Source of the DNA: Phoebastria nigripes
Lineage: Eukaryota > Chordata > Aves > Procellariiformes > Diomedeidae
Length of the DNA: 64,000 nucleotides
Assembly: GCA_035582835.1 (NCBI GenBank)
Contig: JAYKAV010000489.1
Coordinates: forward strand, 248,001-312,000
Direction of reading: 5' to 3'
The notes under the pieces are model-generated. The model had not been told where the DNA came from. It made no database searches and saw only the letters and a program-made list of their open reading frames with translations. Numbering within the stretch: position 1 is the stretch's first letter; each line of letters begins with the position of its first letter. A program made the translations under genes and the position numbers. Positions 51,716-63,100 of the stretch are shown piece by piece.

Positions 51716-52984
51716 CAATTGTAACGTTTTTCTGGCTCCTATCTTTAGATTCACACTGCAGTGTTAAAGACCATCAAAATAGAAAATATTGAATCTATTA
51801 CTCCTCGGAGTAGAGGAGTGAGAGCTGTGTTTATGATGGGCAGCTATGCTTCTATAGGAAGGACAAGCCTATGTGTTACGCTGGTTATTGGTTCATACTT
51901 AGCACTACCAGCAGACAGAGGGAGGTTGGGAAGTTTGGGAAACTGGTTAACCTTTGAGGTTACTGGATTTCATATGAACCGGGGCGACGGACCAGTACTG
52001 TAATGGGCTTGGTGGCTGGTAAAGGCATTGCGTCAGGCTGTATTGAAGTCCCTTCCTCAACGGGAAGGGAGATGGCTGTGTGGGCATATGGGGATATTTA
52101 AGCGGAGAATATTCACTCCCACATGTAGGAGTTGTTAGAATAGCTCTGCGTCCGGAACTTGCTCCCCTCCCAGGACATGGATATATTGAATGCGTGGGGC
52201 GGCGCACACGCATGTGAACTTGTCCCAAGTCCTCTTAGTGCTGGCACGACAGTGCTCACGCCGCAGGAATATTCATAGCGCAGCGGTCCTGATGAAAGAT
52301 GACAAACTTGAATGAGGTTCTAGTCATACTGCAGTGCTCTTAAAGCATTGACATGCTCTTTGTGACTGAAAGATTAAAACTAAAGCAGGCTTGGCAGATA
52401 TCACCCTCGGTATCGCTCGGTAAAGAGAGGATCTCACTGTACGTATTGCTGGAAACCTCGCAATGTTATTGCTTTGTTTAAAGTCTCAGCATCTAGAATG
52501 ACCTGATAACATGGCAAGTGATAATTTGTGTATGCGCAGCCATATATATGCGTCCATACAAACACTCTAATTTTTCCTTTGTTTTCCATACGCAGCCTTC
52601 TACCTCCAGAGTATTTCAGTGGCACTATTTCAGCTTTGAATATTGAATGTTATTAGTGGGGAAAAATGTGAGTGCTCATATCCTGTGTTTTCCTTTTCCT
52701 ACTTGTCAGTTTATACAAAACTTGTAGTCACTCTGAGATCTTTAATTTCATCCAGATTCAGCAACAGGGTAGATATCAGTTTCCAGACTTATCAAAGAGA
52801 TGGACACGTGCGCACCTCACGGGACTGCAGGATTCATCATCCCTAACTTTGGGCATCAGAGGAGATTTCTTCTCCATGTACACGAGCACAGAGATTACAC
52901 CTTAAATGGGTTCCACATCTGCTCAAAGATATAGAGATCTACATTTTAGCCCGTCTTTTATGGTCAAGGGAAACGGCTACTTTT
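51716..52984. other. non-coding stretch, no gene recognised
   Basis: An open stretch of about 80 codons from 51,761 follows an acceptor-like CACACTGCAG but has no donor or known motif. The rest is unique A/T-leaning sequence with no named feature. Confidence 0.5.
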
Positions 52985-53105
52985 AGGGCCTGATTCAGCT
53001 GCTTTATTTCAGATAGCTTCATTAGGATGAGAAGAATCACACAGCTGAACCGCCTGTTTCCTCTGCCTGCAAATGGAGTCGATTTACTGGCATAAAAGGG
53101 AGATA
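52985..53105. repeat. ancient amniote repeat fragment
   Basis: TAGGGCCTGATTCAGCTGC at one end and AAATGGAGTCGATTTACTGG-CATAAAAGGGAGAT at the other recall an old reptile repeat tail with GGGCCTGATTC... and CAATGGAGT...GATTTACACCGG-TGTAAATGAGAT. It is related to the fragment at 34,876. Identified from memory only. Confidence 0.4.
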
Positions 53106-53400
53106 CCTACAGCGTGATGCTGTCTCACCCCATACTTGCGTGGGTCACCAGAGCTGCTTGGTCCCGTGTGGTCGCTATCCTGGTGGTTCTGCAGGCCTTG
53201 ATTTCAGATCCTGATGGAGAAGGCTTGTGCAGAAGAGTGTTATTAGGCACATAATTGCAACCGAGAGATTTGTTCTTTGGCACTGTGTCTAAGCTGTTGA
53301 ATAAGGTTTTATTCTTCAAACTTAGGGATGACAGGTTTGACCATACATTGAAATCAGCTTCATCCTCCTGATACTCTTAAATTTATTTTCTTTGTTTCAG

Positions 53401-53491
53401 AAAAATGTGGGGAAATTACTGGATTTCCAAACATACCTTCCAAAGGGAACTGCACTTTAGACCTCAATTTCTGTAGAAGTACTGGCAAAGG
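53401..53491 (+). other. candidate internal exon, unassigned
   Basis: A strong acceptor (pyrimidine-rich TTATTTTCTTTGTTTCAG ending at 53,400, with a branch-like TACTCTTA upstream) is followed by 91 bases and a fair donor (AAAGG, then GTAAGG from 53,492). One frame is open throughout and would encode about 29 residues with three cysteines. It includes KCGEITGFPN at the start, an N-x-T sequon (NCT) in the middle and NFCRSTGK near the end. This composition suits an extracellular domain, but I recognise no family. No partner exon was found in the window, and the phases are unequal (1 in, 2 out). Chance is a live explanation. Confidence 0.2.
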
Positions 53492-56400
53492 GTAAGGGGA
53501 GGAGCAAGAAAATGACCTAAAGGGTCATATTAAGATTCAATGGTCATTTCTGCTAACATGAAATGCTCCAGAATCAGGAGATAGGTATCAAAAATGGTAA
53601 GATTTAATACGTAAGAAGTCAATTTATTTGGCTTCTGGATTTTGTGCGTTTGGGATGTCCTTGGGTCATACTTTCAAGATTTGCCTTGCAACAGCAAGGA
53701 AACTTGCTTCTTTTAATTTATTTTTTTCTTTAAATGAGAGCCGAGACTCTCATGTAATTGCTTGTTTCCTGGAGTTGATATTTAAGTAAATATCAAATAT
53801 CCAGAGATTCATGTTAAAGTCGTGAGTTGGCAATTCTGTTTTATTTTACTTTAGACTTCTTAAAAAAGACTTTATTCATGTACAAGACCTAGATAGCTTT
53901 GAAATTGCCATTTCCATTGCCACAAAGAGAATTATCATTGGTGTTTGTTAGTTCTACTAATAACTATTATAACAGCAGTTGAGATTTTTTTATTTCCTTT
54001 GAGAATTTATTCTACTGGGGAAAAATTTGGAACATATCAGAATGTTTCTTTTTGGCAAAGTTGAAAAGCTTTCTCTTGACTTAATTCTGCCTTCCATTAT
54101 ACTACACATTATTTATAATATAAAGGATGAAAGAGCTCAGCCCCATTTTGAAATGCTGGAGTGGAAATGAGACTGTCAGTTTTTATTGAAAATAAGTATG
54201 GGGAGATCACAACAAACTATTTTCATTGGTTTTCATCTCCCCCGAAGTCTGAGGGTTTGGGCTTTTCATGCCGATTTGAAACCAAGCCAGTTATTTGAAA
54301 CATAGGTATCTCAGAAATTTTTGCCATACAAACATTCAACTTTTGACCAGCCCTTTCTATTATTTCGGGTTAAAACAAAGGTTATCATAGAAACACCATG
54401 ATACAATTTATTTCGTAATAAATGTATCTCTTGTTTTCTTGTCCTCTGCTTTTCACTTTTATTGGTGACCTATTTCAAAAACAACTGTTGCAGGCCAGTG
54501 GAGAGCATACCTTGATGCAACATTAATAAGAACAAAGAGGCTTAAATTATAGAAATAGCTGTCTGTGTCACACATTAGTAGTTTTACTCTCGATTTGGCA
54601 GATCTATGGTGGATAAAATTGTGTGTGAAGGGATGAAGGGGGAGAGACTTGGATAAGAGTGGTAGTGTCTGATCCAGGATAATGAAGAAGACAGATCCAT
54701 GCAGAGATTTATTTTATTTGCTTTTGGCAATTAGTATTAGTAATACTGTATCTGGGAAGCTGGAACTGCCACAGATAATAACGTTATGGCTTATGAGATG
54801 GTTTATCCAGCTCTAATAACAAGGGCTTGAATCAACGGGGGCTGTGGGGACTCAGCACCTCTGGAGGTGCTCTCATACGTGCTTCTAATCAAATAAACTT
54901 TTAGGCATCCAANGTAAGGAGCCCAGGGCAAGAAAAGTTTGCTTTAATGCTGTAAGGTGAAAACAGACCTGCTCTGAACGTTTCATAGCTGTGTTGCTCA
55001 ATATGTCTGTGCCTAGGTGGGACTGCCAAATCAAATCACATGTTGCAGGTGAAATACCAACTTGTCTGTCATTGCCTCTCGCCTTCATTACCTTCCTCTG
55101 TGAACCAGTAATTGGGATGGGATCCTGTGGCACCAGCCAGTTGTGACCAGACCCTATTTTTGCTTTTGGGCTAAATTGTCTAGGCATTGCTCATGGACTA
55201 AAAAACCCTTAGCAGTTAAGATAGCCGCTCATTCCCCAGCCCACGCTTGCCTGCCTGCTTTGCATGGGGTTGGTGGAAGGGACCCCACTGCTTCTGCTGC
55301 TTCAATTCCTAGCTCGGGTTCAAAGTTCAGACTCCACCTGCCTGCTGGAAGAGCTGACGTGCGACTTTGTGGCCTGCTCTGCAAACCCCTCGTGAGAGGG
55401 AGGAGGACTACTGAGGGCTACGGTGTCTGAAGTCACTTAAAGCATCATCTTGCAACAGCCTGAATGCAAACCAAGATGGTTTGTCTTGCATTTGTCCTAA
55501 ACGTACATCACTGTACACTATAGCCTGTATATTTGCACCAGGGTTTCGTGCAAACAGGGTTTGGTATATTTGTTACCATGGGTCAGCTGAGACATGGTAG
55601 CTCACAACACTCTGGGCTACGCTGGTCCATCTTCTTTACCCAGCTGTGTAATCCCAACTAGGTCTTGCTTTGATCTGAGATGGAGAACTTGCTTCTGGTC
55701 TTCCTGGAATTCAAACAGTTCTGCTCTGATGTAAATTCACTGGTTATCAGTGAGCTGCCCTGGCTCGACGTAATGCAAATGACACAGGAGATTGGTCTGA
55801 AAGGTAGAAATAGCCTGATGGATGGTATTCGGCCAGCGCGGCTGCTGCGAGCTGGCTGGCCTCGGCTCAGCCTGTTGCAGCTGCAGTAAAAGCCCACCAA
55901 CGTTGGTACGCTCACACGGCGTGTTTCATGCATTTCACAATGCCTTGCCAGTTGTAATAGTCCTGGTGACAACTTCGCAAGGATAGCGAAGCAAGTATTT
56001 CTCACTGCTTTTTCAGATGCAGCGAGTGAGGGGCAGGAGGTCAGTGGTGCTGTGAGGCACAGGACAGGTTAGAGGAGGAACCGAGAACGTGGGTTTCCCC
56101 ATCTCCTTGGGCCTGTGCTGCAGCTCCTAAAGACGCCGTCCTGAAACCCTGCCGAGGCAGCAGAGAGCCAAAAGGTGCCTCGATCCTCTGAGCTAAAACG
56201 CAGGCTGTTGGCTGACTTCAGAGCAGCGAACTCGGGTTGCAGGTTTGAGCTCGCGCAGCNGTGGTGTGCGCGGTGCCGCCAGCCAGCGCCTCGTGGCACC
56301 GGTGACGCAGAGCACCCCGGGCGGCTGCACCATCAACCGAAAGCTCTCGACNGCATACGCCGCAGAAGCTGTGTCACCCATGCCCGGGAAGGTGACTGCG

Positions 56401-57060
56401 TGGGAGGGTTGCGCAAGATCCTTAAGCCCAGGGGAATGTAAAATCCTTTCCCTTCCCGTCTGTGCTCTTTTTTGTGTGTCTGGAAAGGAGAAGCGAGCTC
56501 GTGCTGTCTCCGTTCGCTACCTCCTTAGAAAGGTTAGGGGAGCTGGGAGCCAGGGACTCGCACGCCCCATTCTGTCGCAACGTCCCAGCATCAACACCCT
56601 CTGATGTATGGTATCTTGAGAGTTTGCAGCTCTTGTGTGGAGATGGAGTAAGAATAAGGGCCCCCCAGTGTATTGGGAATCGGGCCTATGGGTCTCCCGT
56701 GTCAAGTGAGTCATAATGTATTAGATCCGAGGACTTCCCCCACGGGTGTTTAGTCTCAACAAACCCAGCTAATTCAGATTTAACTTAGCTCTTAATATGC
56801 TACATTGCTGAGTCTTCTAATTAATGCCACATGTTGCAGTCAGCTGTCATACTGAATAAATGTTTACAAAGCTATTAATGTACTGTATTTGTAAACCAGA
56901 CCAGCTCCTTTTTGGAAATCATGTGGTATGTGTTTTCCCCTCAAAGATGAAAAAAGTTTTTTAGCAATAATGGATACTTTATTTTTGCAGCAACAGCCAC
57001 TTCCCAAGAATTCATTGCTAACTTTCTTGGGCCACAGCCATTATTCCGGGGAAGGGACAC
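53492..57060. other. non-coding stretch, A/T-rich then GC-rich
   Basis: From 53,500 to 54,900 the DNA is A/T-rich and contains a short palindrome at 53,775-53,796. From about 56,160 to 56,440 it becomes CpG-bearing and GC-rich. No exon or RNA gene is recognised. Ambiguous bases lie at 54,913, 56,260 and 56,352. Confidence 0.5.
53775..53796. repeat. short perfect palindrome
   Basis: TTGATATTT, four-base AAGT, AAATATCAA gives two perfect 9-bp arms. It is A/T-rich, so it could arise by chance. No transposon termini were identified around it. Confidence 0.6.
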
Positions 57061-57540
57061 AGGGAAAAGCGCTGTCTTTTAAACAAGAGACGCTGAGCCG
57101 AGCTGCTCCGCCGTCTTGCCNTGGTGGGCCCAGGGGCTGGCGAGGACCAGCGAGCCCTGTGCTGGGTGGTGATGCCGGGGAGGAGGCAGAGTCCGTGCAT
57201 GGGTCGGTGCCTCTCCTGTCCCCGGCTGCTGCGATCCCGAAGCGTGTGCATGCGAGGACCTGGGGCTGTCCCTACCCTCCGCTGCCACGTGAGCGGGGAC
57301 GCCTGGCCAAAACCGAGAAAACAGGGAAGGAGACGTGTCGTCAAGCAGTCTGCGGGCCATCTGCCTTCTGCTCAGGGGCCCTCTCGGGGCTGGGGACCCG
57401 GGCTGGCCACCACTGTCCCCACATGGCCGGCACTTGCCTGGCACGGGGACGGGGTGGCTGGGGCGGTGGGATTGTGGGGGTGGGAGATCCCGTCTTCTCC
57501 CTGGGGCTGCTGCCGAAGGGCTTGCTCTGCACAAGTTCAA
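57061..57540. other. CpG-rich, island-like segment
   Basis: By eye I count 31 CpG in these 480 bases, and G+C is clearly above 60%, so the segment sits near the usual CpG-island thresholds. The surrounding DNA a few hundred bases away has few CpG. Long frames exist on both strands (up to about 200 codons), as expected when GC is high. None has a recognisable product. It could be an unannotated or alternative promoter, or an isolated GC-rich patch. One N lies at 57,121. Confidence 0.5.
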
Positions 57541-57842
57541 GTTTTCTGTTTTCTTAGTTTTTTTGGTTGGGTGTTTAATTCCTTCCTTGGGCTCCAGGGA
57601 AACAGCTTTCTTCTGTCGGAGTTCATGTGCTTCTGTTTCATCTTTAATCTGCTGCAGAAACCATAGGAGATGCCAAAGCACTTTGAAAGCTCAGGGAGAG
57701 TGAGGCTGGGGTCTGCGCGCTGCCACCAGCTCCTGCGTCCCTCTAGGCAAGGCATCTGGCTCGGGGGTTTAGGCACATTTATAGTTGAGGTCTGCGGGAA
57801 GTAAATATCTAACCCTAAGCTGGGGCTCAAAAAAAATCCTTA

Positions 57843-57925
57843 GCGTCACTCTTTGCATCTCTGGTCTCTAAAACAGGGCTAATGGCAGAGCCTCCATCGC
57901 AGGGGTTGTGCGGGTAACTAGACCA
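57843..57925 (+). repeat. possible MIR-like fragment
   Basis: GCATCTCTGGTCTCTAAAAC, then AGGGCTAATGGCAGAGCC, then CGCAGGGGTTGTGCGGGTAA, parallels the sense MIR 3' part (CCTCATCTGTAAAATGGGG-ATAATA...CTCACAGGGTTGTTGTGAGG). The match is weak and short. Confidence 0.35.
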
Positions 57926-59989
57926 GGATGGTGTAGGGGAGCAGGACAGCTACAATAGGTGCAGCCAGTTACAGTAGGGATCCTGCCCCTCGGCGCGTGG
58001 CTGAAGATGCAGGGCCGCGTGGGAGGTGGCCTGGATAGCTGCTGGGCCCTCAGCCCCTTTCACGTACAGGTGGTTTGGGGATGAAGGCTTTCCATCAGCT
58101 CAAGAAAGGAGTATGAAATGGGAGCTGGGATTTGGTATCTCCAAGAAGCTGAAATTCCACTAAAAGCAGAGTAGGGGGGGAAGTTTTCTCTCTCTCTCTT
58201 TTTTTTTTTTTTTTTGTTTTGTTTTGGTTTTTTCTCATCTTAGTGGCTATATAACTGAAAAAATGAACAAAACCCAGCCAGCTCTCTGCCCTTCTTCCTT
58301 GCCCTTTACAAATAAAATCCTTTAGTCTAAATCAACAAGCAGGCAAATGACTNATGCTCCCAATGACTTGAGAAGACGGTGACTGTCCCTCAAAGAACCC
58401 ATTGAGAAAGTTTTAATTCCAGTAATAAGTAAACAAATATAAATGGTGTTTTCTCTGCTTTTAACTAGCTGCAATATAGGCTAACACACTTCACGTTTTG
58501 GAAGAATTAATAGTGAAGCCCATTCAGGTACACTGAAGCAAAGCAGTTAAATGATTTCACTAGTGGGGCTCAACCTTTTGTCCTCTTGCAACACCGGCTT
58601 CAGGTGACTTCCCCAACACAGGGATTAGCTGCAGACCTGGACATCTCAGCAGGGCAAATCCACTCTTCTCCCAATCACTGTGCCTAGTTAAAAGCTTAGT
58701 GCAATCACAGGAGAAGAATGAGTCTAGAAAAGAAAAAAATATTCTTAGATACTTTATTCAGCCCTCTCTCTGTCTATGTCCTGCAGCCATCTNATAATAC
58801 TGAGCTACAGCCTGCGCATGGATTGTGTTTTCCACCCAAAAGGGGAGGTGGTTCTTTCAGCTAGAAAACGTTTGATGAGTGCTTTATCAGGGACTGATGC
58901 TGCATAAGTTAAGAACTGCACCTTGCAGCCTTCCGGTTTTGTTTAGCGTCTATTTATGGCTAAAGCGTGGCCGAGGGAGTGGGAGACCTTTGCTTTCCTG
59001 GTGCTGGTAGCGGGTGGAAGGTCCTACTGTAATACGGCAGCCGTGTGCTCCGTGCAGGTGCACGGGTATTGAATGCGCTGTCAGAAATCACCAAATAGTG
59101 GGGCTAAATATACATCGTTGTAAGAACTGCGTTATAGGAAATGGCTTATACGCTTTGCATGAGAGCCCGCAGGCGTCTCTGTGCAGATGGCTTTCATCCT
59201 CTCACATCCCCTTGGATAGCATCTCCAGTCCTCGGGGTTTTTCTCCTTGCCTGATGCTCATCTCCCCCACGCAGTGTGATTTCTTTTCCATTCACCCCAC
59301 GAGATCTCCCTGTCTCCTTCCCTCACCTGCCGCAGCCCAGACCGGTGGGCTGTGTCTGCAGAGCGCACAGATGGAGTCTGAGGAGCGTGCCGCCGTCCCG
59401 GTGCCCCGGCCATTCGGGTGGAGGGACCTGCTGGTTCCCTCCCTGCCTGCATACGTGGTGGAAAGAAGAGGGCGTTTGGGGTGGAAGAGGGAGCATCCCC
59501 GCAGCTGGGGCACACAGGGCTGTGGGTCAGTCCTGCCTTCCCGTACCGTGGCTGTCAGTCCAGACTTAGCTACTGTGTACTCCAGCTTGTGTGCAGTGAA
59601 CCAAGAACTGAAATATTTTCGGTATCGCTTCTCCTTAGGAGCAATACCCCTGCTAGTGGAGTTAGCACTGTGTGCCCAGGTGTTAGCTGTTTTATTTCCC
59701 AGCTTGGTGTCCCCAGTAGAGGCAGGAAGGGGCTGATGATGGCTGGCCTGGCACAGCCGCCTCTGAGCCCCACACTTGCAGAGAGAAGGGAAGCAAGGCA
59801 AGCTGGCTTTTCATTTAGGATAACGGCTTCAATGCAGGATCTCTTCAGGACCATGTTTTGAGCTGCTACCCTGAGTTGCAAACCTTAAAACATCATGCCC
59901 TCACTTCAGTCACCACTGAAGCCAAGCACACCCCTGCTCTTGCCATGGAGCCACATCTTCTGCATCTTTAATCCCCTTCTTCCCAGCCT
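57926..59989. other. non-coding stretch, no gene accepted
   Basis: Includes a weak antisense MIR-like word near 58,525-58,590. A plus-strand frame at 59,014-59,736 (240 codons, the longest in the window) has no recognisable domain and lies in GC-rich DNA, so I treat it as chance. Ambiguous bases lie at 58,353 and 58,793. Confidence 0.5.
58185..58233 (+). repeat. (CT)n and poly(T) low-complexity stretch
   Basis: TTTTCTCTCTCTCTCT leads into a T17 run and then GTTTTGTTTTGG-type sequence. It is a simple repeat. Confidence 0.85.
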
Positions 59990-59997
59990 GCCCCACC

Positions 59998-60150
59998 AGT
60001 GGGACGTGTGCTCATAATGTTAAACTTCCCTCATTAGGCAGAACATTCCTCTTTTTAACCTCTTTAACCTGCAGCGTTCCCGTTGGGAGGACCCTGTCTC
60101 CATACTTCTCAACTGCTCTTAATTAGATTGGGCATTTCTTGCCTCCACTG
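59998..60150 (+). repeat. unnamed two-part repeat, copy B
   Basis: The first sub-unit has CCTCATTAGGCAGAACA at 60,029-60,045. The second has CTGTCTCCATAC, then TTCTCAACTG (60,094-60,115), then CTCTTAATTAGATTGGGCA. The sub-units are about 89 bases apart, against 83 in copy A. The second sub-unit matches copy A with a single difference over 22 bases. The order and orientation are the same as in copy A, about 27.8 kb away. The family is not recognised. Confidence 0.65.
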
Positions 60151-63100
60151 TATATTTACAATTTAGGAACAGGAAAAAATACGGCCTGCACTTAAGGGCC
60201 TTCTTCCCTTCGTTTGCTTCCCGTGCTTGATATGTTGGACAGCAGGAGGTGGAAATCTTAAAGCCCAGAGGAGCAGAACTTGTCTGGGAGGAGAATCTGA
60301 GGTGGTTTAGATCATTCTTTAGGCAGGACTGATTTCATATCTTGATGGATTTTTACATCAGCTCTCACATTTTATATTTCCCTTCTTCTATGTGCGCATG
60401 TGCACACACACCCCCCTCCCGCCATTGTCTGTCTTTTTCTCTTATTCTGCCATCAGCCTTTTAATAATATTATTGTTGATGTCTTTTCATTCCTGATGCC
60501 AAACCTGATTTGGAGATCACAGTACTGAGGGTTTCATTTTGAGCACTGTAGACGGAAAACTGAAGTCCTAAGTGACTGGAGCCCTCGGCCAATCTAATTG
60601 TTATTGACATTTGTGTCTGATTGTTCATCAAGGGGGATTTGACTTGCAGGCCAAATCATTCTATTACTGGGGTTCCTTTCAGCCTTTTCTCTAACAAAAA
60701 AACCCACCCCAGTCAGCAGCAGAAGAATCAATGGCAATATCTCTAGATGTCCATCTAGCCGGACGTGAGAGGGGGGAGCAAAGACGGAGGAGATCACGTA
60801 TGTCCCNTTTGAAACGTGCGAGCAAAAGATTGGAGAACTGGCCGTATTGCGTTACAGGGGGAAAAAGGATCTCATTAAAAGACTACCGTTTTCATGGCAA
60901 GGTGAAGGAGGCAGAGGAAGGAGGGGCTGGCAGGGCTAATTATATTAAGGTCATTTCACCTGTCAAAACTTTCCCTTTAGTGGTGTCCCTGGTGCCCTGG
61001 GATAACATCCAGATTTGTCCTGAATGGCGTCTCTGTTCCTGGTTAGGAGCCTTGACTGGTGGATCGTGAAGCGAGCTGCATGAAAGGAGCCCTGAAGGCA
61101 CCCTTTTGCCTTCTTTTCACCTCCCACTCTCCTTTGATTTTGCTTTTCCCCCTCTTGAGTTTCACAGCGGGTAATGACGAAGCCCTGCTGTGTTGCTCAC
61201 CCGGAGTCGTGCTTTCCCTGGGAAGCCACCGAGGCAGCCGGCATGCCGAACGCTCCGAGCCCCGCAGCCTGTTCAGCCAGGTTCTCGTCTCCGTGCATTT
61301 CAAACCCATTTACACCTTGCTGCAATGCCAATTTATCCCCCTTGAAAGCTCTCCTCGGGAGCAGAGAGGGATGGAGCGAGGCTGATTTTGCTCATTAGAC
61401 TAATGGTGGAAACCAGAATGATGCAGACGCAGGAATCAAAACAGAAACAAGGGAAATACTCTGTTTATTCATTTGAAAGAGGGAGGGGTGAGGGGGCGGC
61501 TGGTAAACCAGAGCGTCCTCATCCCAGTGATGAACCCTAGAATTACCTGCTCTCCTTCAGGGGATTGTTCCGAGTCATTAAGTTATTTCATTTTCCAGGA
61601 GTTGGGGGGGAAGGCAAATTTCTACAGTTAATCTTTCTCTCAAGGTAGATGGAAGCTGTGCAGATGGCCTCGCTTTGCTAACATTAGGAGGTAGAAGTAA
61701 TTTGGGGAAGAAGGCGATGGGAGGAACACAATAGGGTTCATTCACGATCACGCAGGTTATACTTGTCGCCATGGAAACGGAGCAGAAATTTCAGAGATCA
61801 AAGGCTTCTCCACCAAAAGTTGCTACCTAAATGTGTTGGGTAGAGTGAGAGAGAACTGCGGATGGGGAGGAAGTGCACCAAATTCACGTGGCCTTCGGCA
61901 ACCGGCTCAGTGAGTCAGATTTATCCTGCTGAAGTAGCATCGTTGGAGCTGAGGGATGGATTTGGCTTAACATGCCCTGCCTTTGATAGATGCTTAGGAG
62001 TAGCAGTGAGTCATGGACGGTTGCGACATACGGTAGAATTTGATGAGTTTCCCTAAACTGGGGCATATTTAGATCCTGGGATTGGCTTTTGAGTAGGAAA
62101 ATAAGCAGAACCACAGAGTTGCCTTTCTAAATAATTATTTCACTGGGGAGATGAGCAAGAGGCGTTGACCTGTGGATGCAGAGTGGAACTGCTTGATGGA
62201 AGTTGCTGTTAAGGTTGAACTGCTGGACATCTGTATTTGGTCCTGTCAGATGTGTTAAATGGCCCTTAGTGTTTAAAAGGATTCTTAGGAGGAAAAAACC
62301 CTGCAGTTCGGAGTTCTGAGAGAGCCAGAGGGAATTGTTCAAACTGCGAGATGTGTGTAACTATCTGTCAAACCAACCTCTGCCATTCTGGCCTCTTCCC
62401 GTAGCTTCTAGCATATAAACAACAACTGCGTTAGCAGCCCGTCTCCTCTTTTTGTTTGACTGTTTGGTGAAGTGCTCTTCTTCTACCCTCCTGTCTACTG
62501 AGCCAGCTTAATCCAGCAGGAACATAGCTGACCAGACTCGTCTTTGACTTTCTAATTGCATTATGTGTTTTTGGTGAAGTCTTTTGGGAGGTAGTTCTTA
62601 AGAAGGACCGCTTTCTCCTTTGGAGAGGCAGACAGCAGTATTGAGGTACCAGATGATGCTTTGGCCCTAAAGAAAGAGGGAAAATACCCAAATGAGGAGG
62701 GTGCTGTACGTCCCTGCTCTTGCTAAAATATTCCTTTAAGGCCAGCCCAGGTTGCTAGTACAAAAATCTTGCAGACTCACAAAAAACATTGGAGATATTT
62801 TCCTTCTTCGTAGTATGGTTTGCAACTTTGGCCTTGAGGAGGATGAGAGAATGATTTTAAATGCTATTGCTCTTTTAGAAAAGGGCATGCTACAGTTTTG
62901 ATCATATCTGGGGCAACGGGAAGCAAAAATACGTGCTAGGGATAGCACTTGAGTATCCACCCTCGGTCTCACTTCTGCCAGGTGTTCCTGCCATCCCGGT
63001 GAAATGGGGATGGAGACAAGCCTCCTGAGGCAGCGACGTTTCCAGTGCAGTAACCTGAATCATTTTAAAGAGTAGAAATCAGAGACAAAGCATGGTATTG

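Noticed and set aside
57079..57681. Minus-strand (about 200 codons) and plus-strand (about 209 codons) frames
   Set aside because: They overlap in a CpG-rich patch where stop codons are rare. The translations are proline-, arginine- and serine-rich with no family resemblance.
59014..59736. Plus-strand open frame of 240 codons, the longest in the window
   Set aside because: No recognisable domain, GC-rich context, overlapping frames of similar quality on both strands, and no splice or promoter evidence. It is within what chance yields here.
38449..60530. AAACCTGA..TGGAGATCA words near 38,459 and 60,506
   Set aside because: The similarity covers only about 20 bases with mismatches and has no extended flank, so it is not a repeat.
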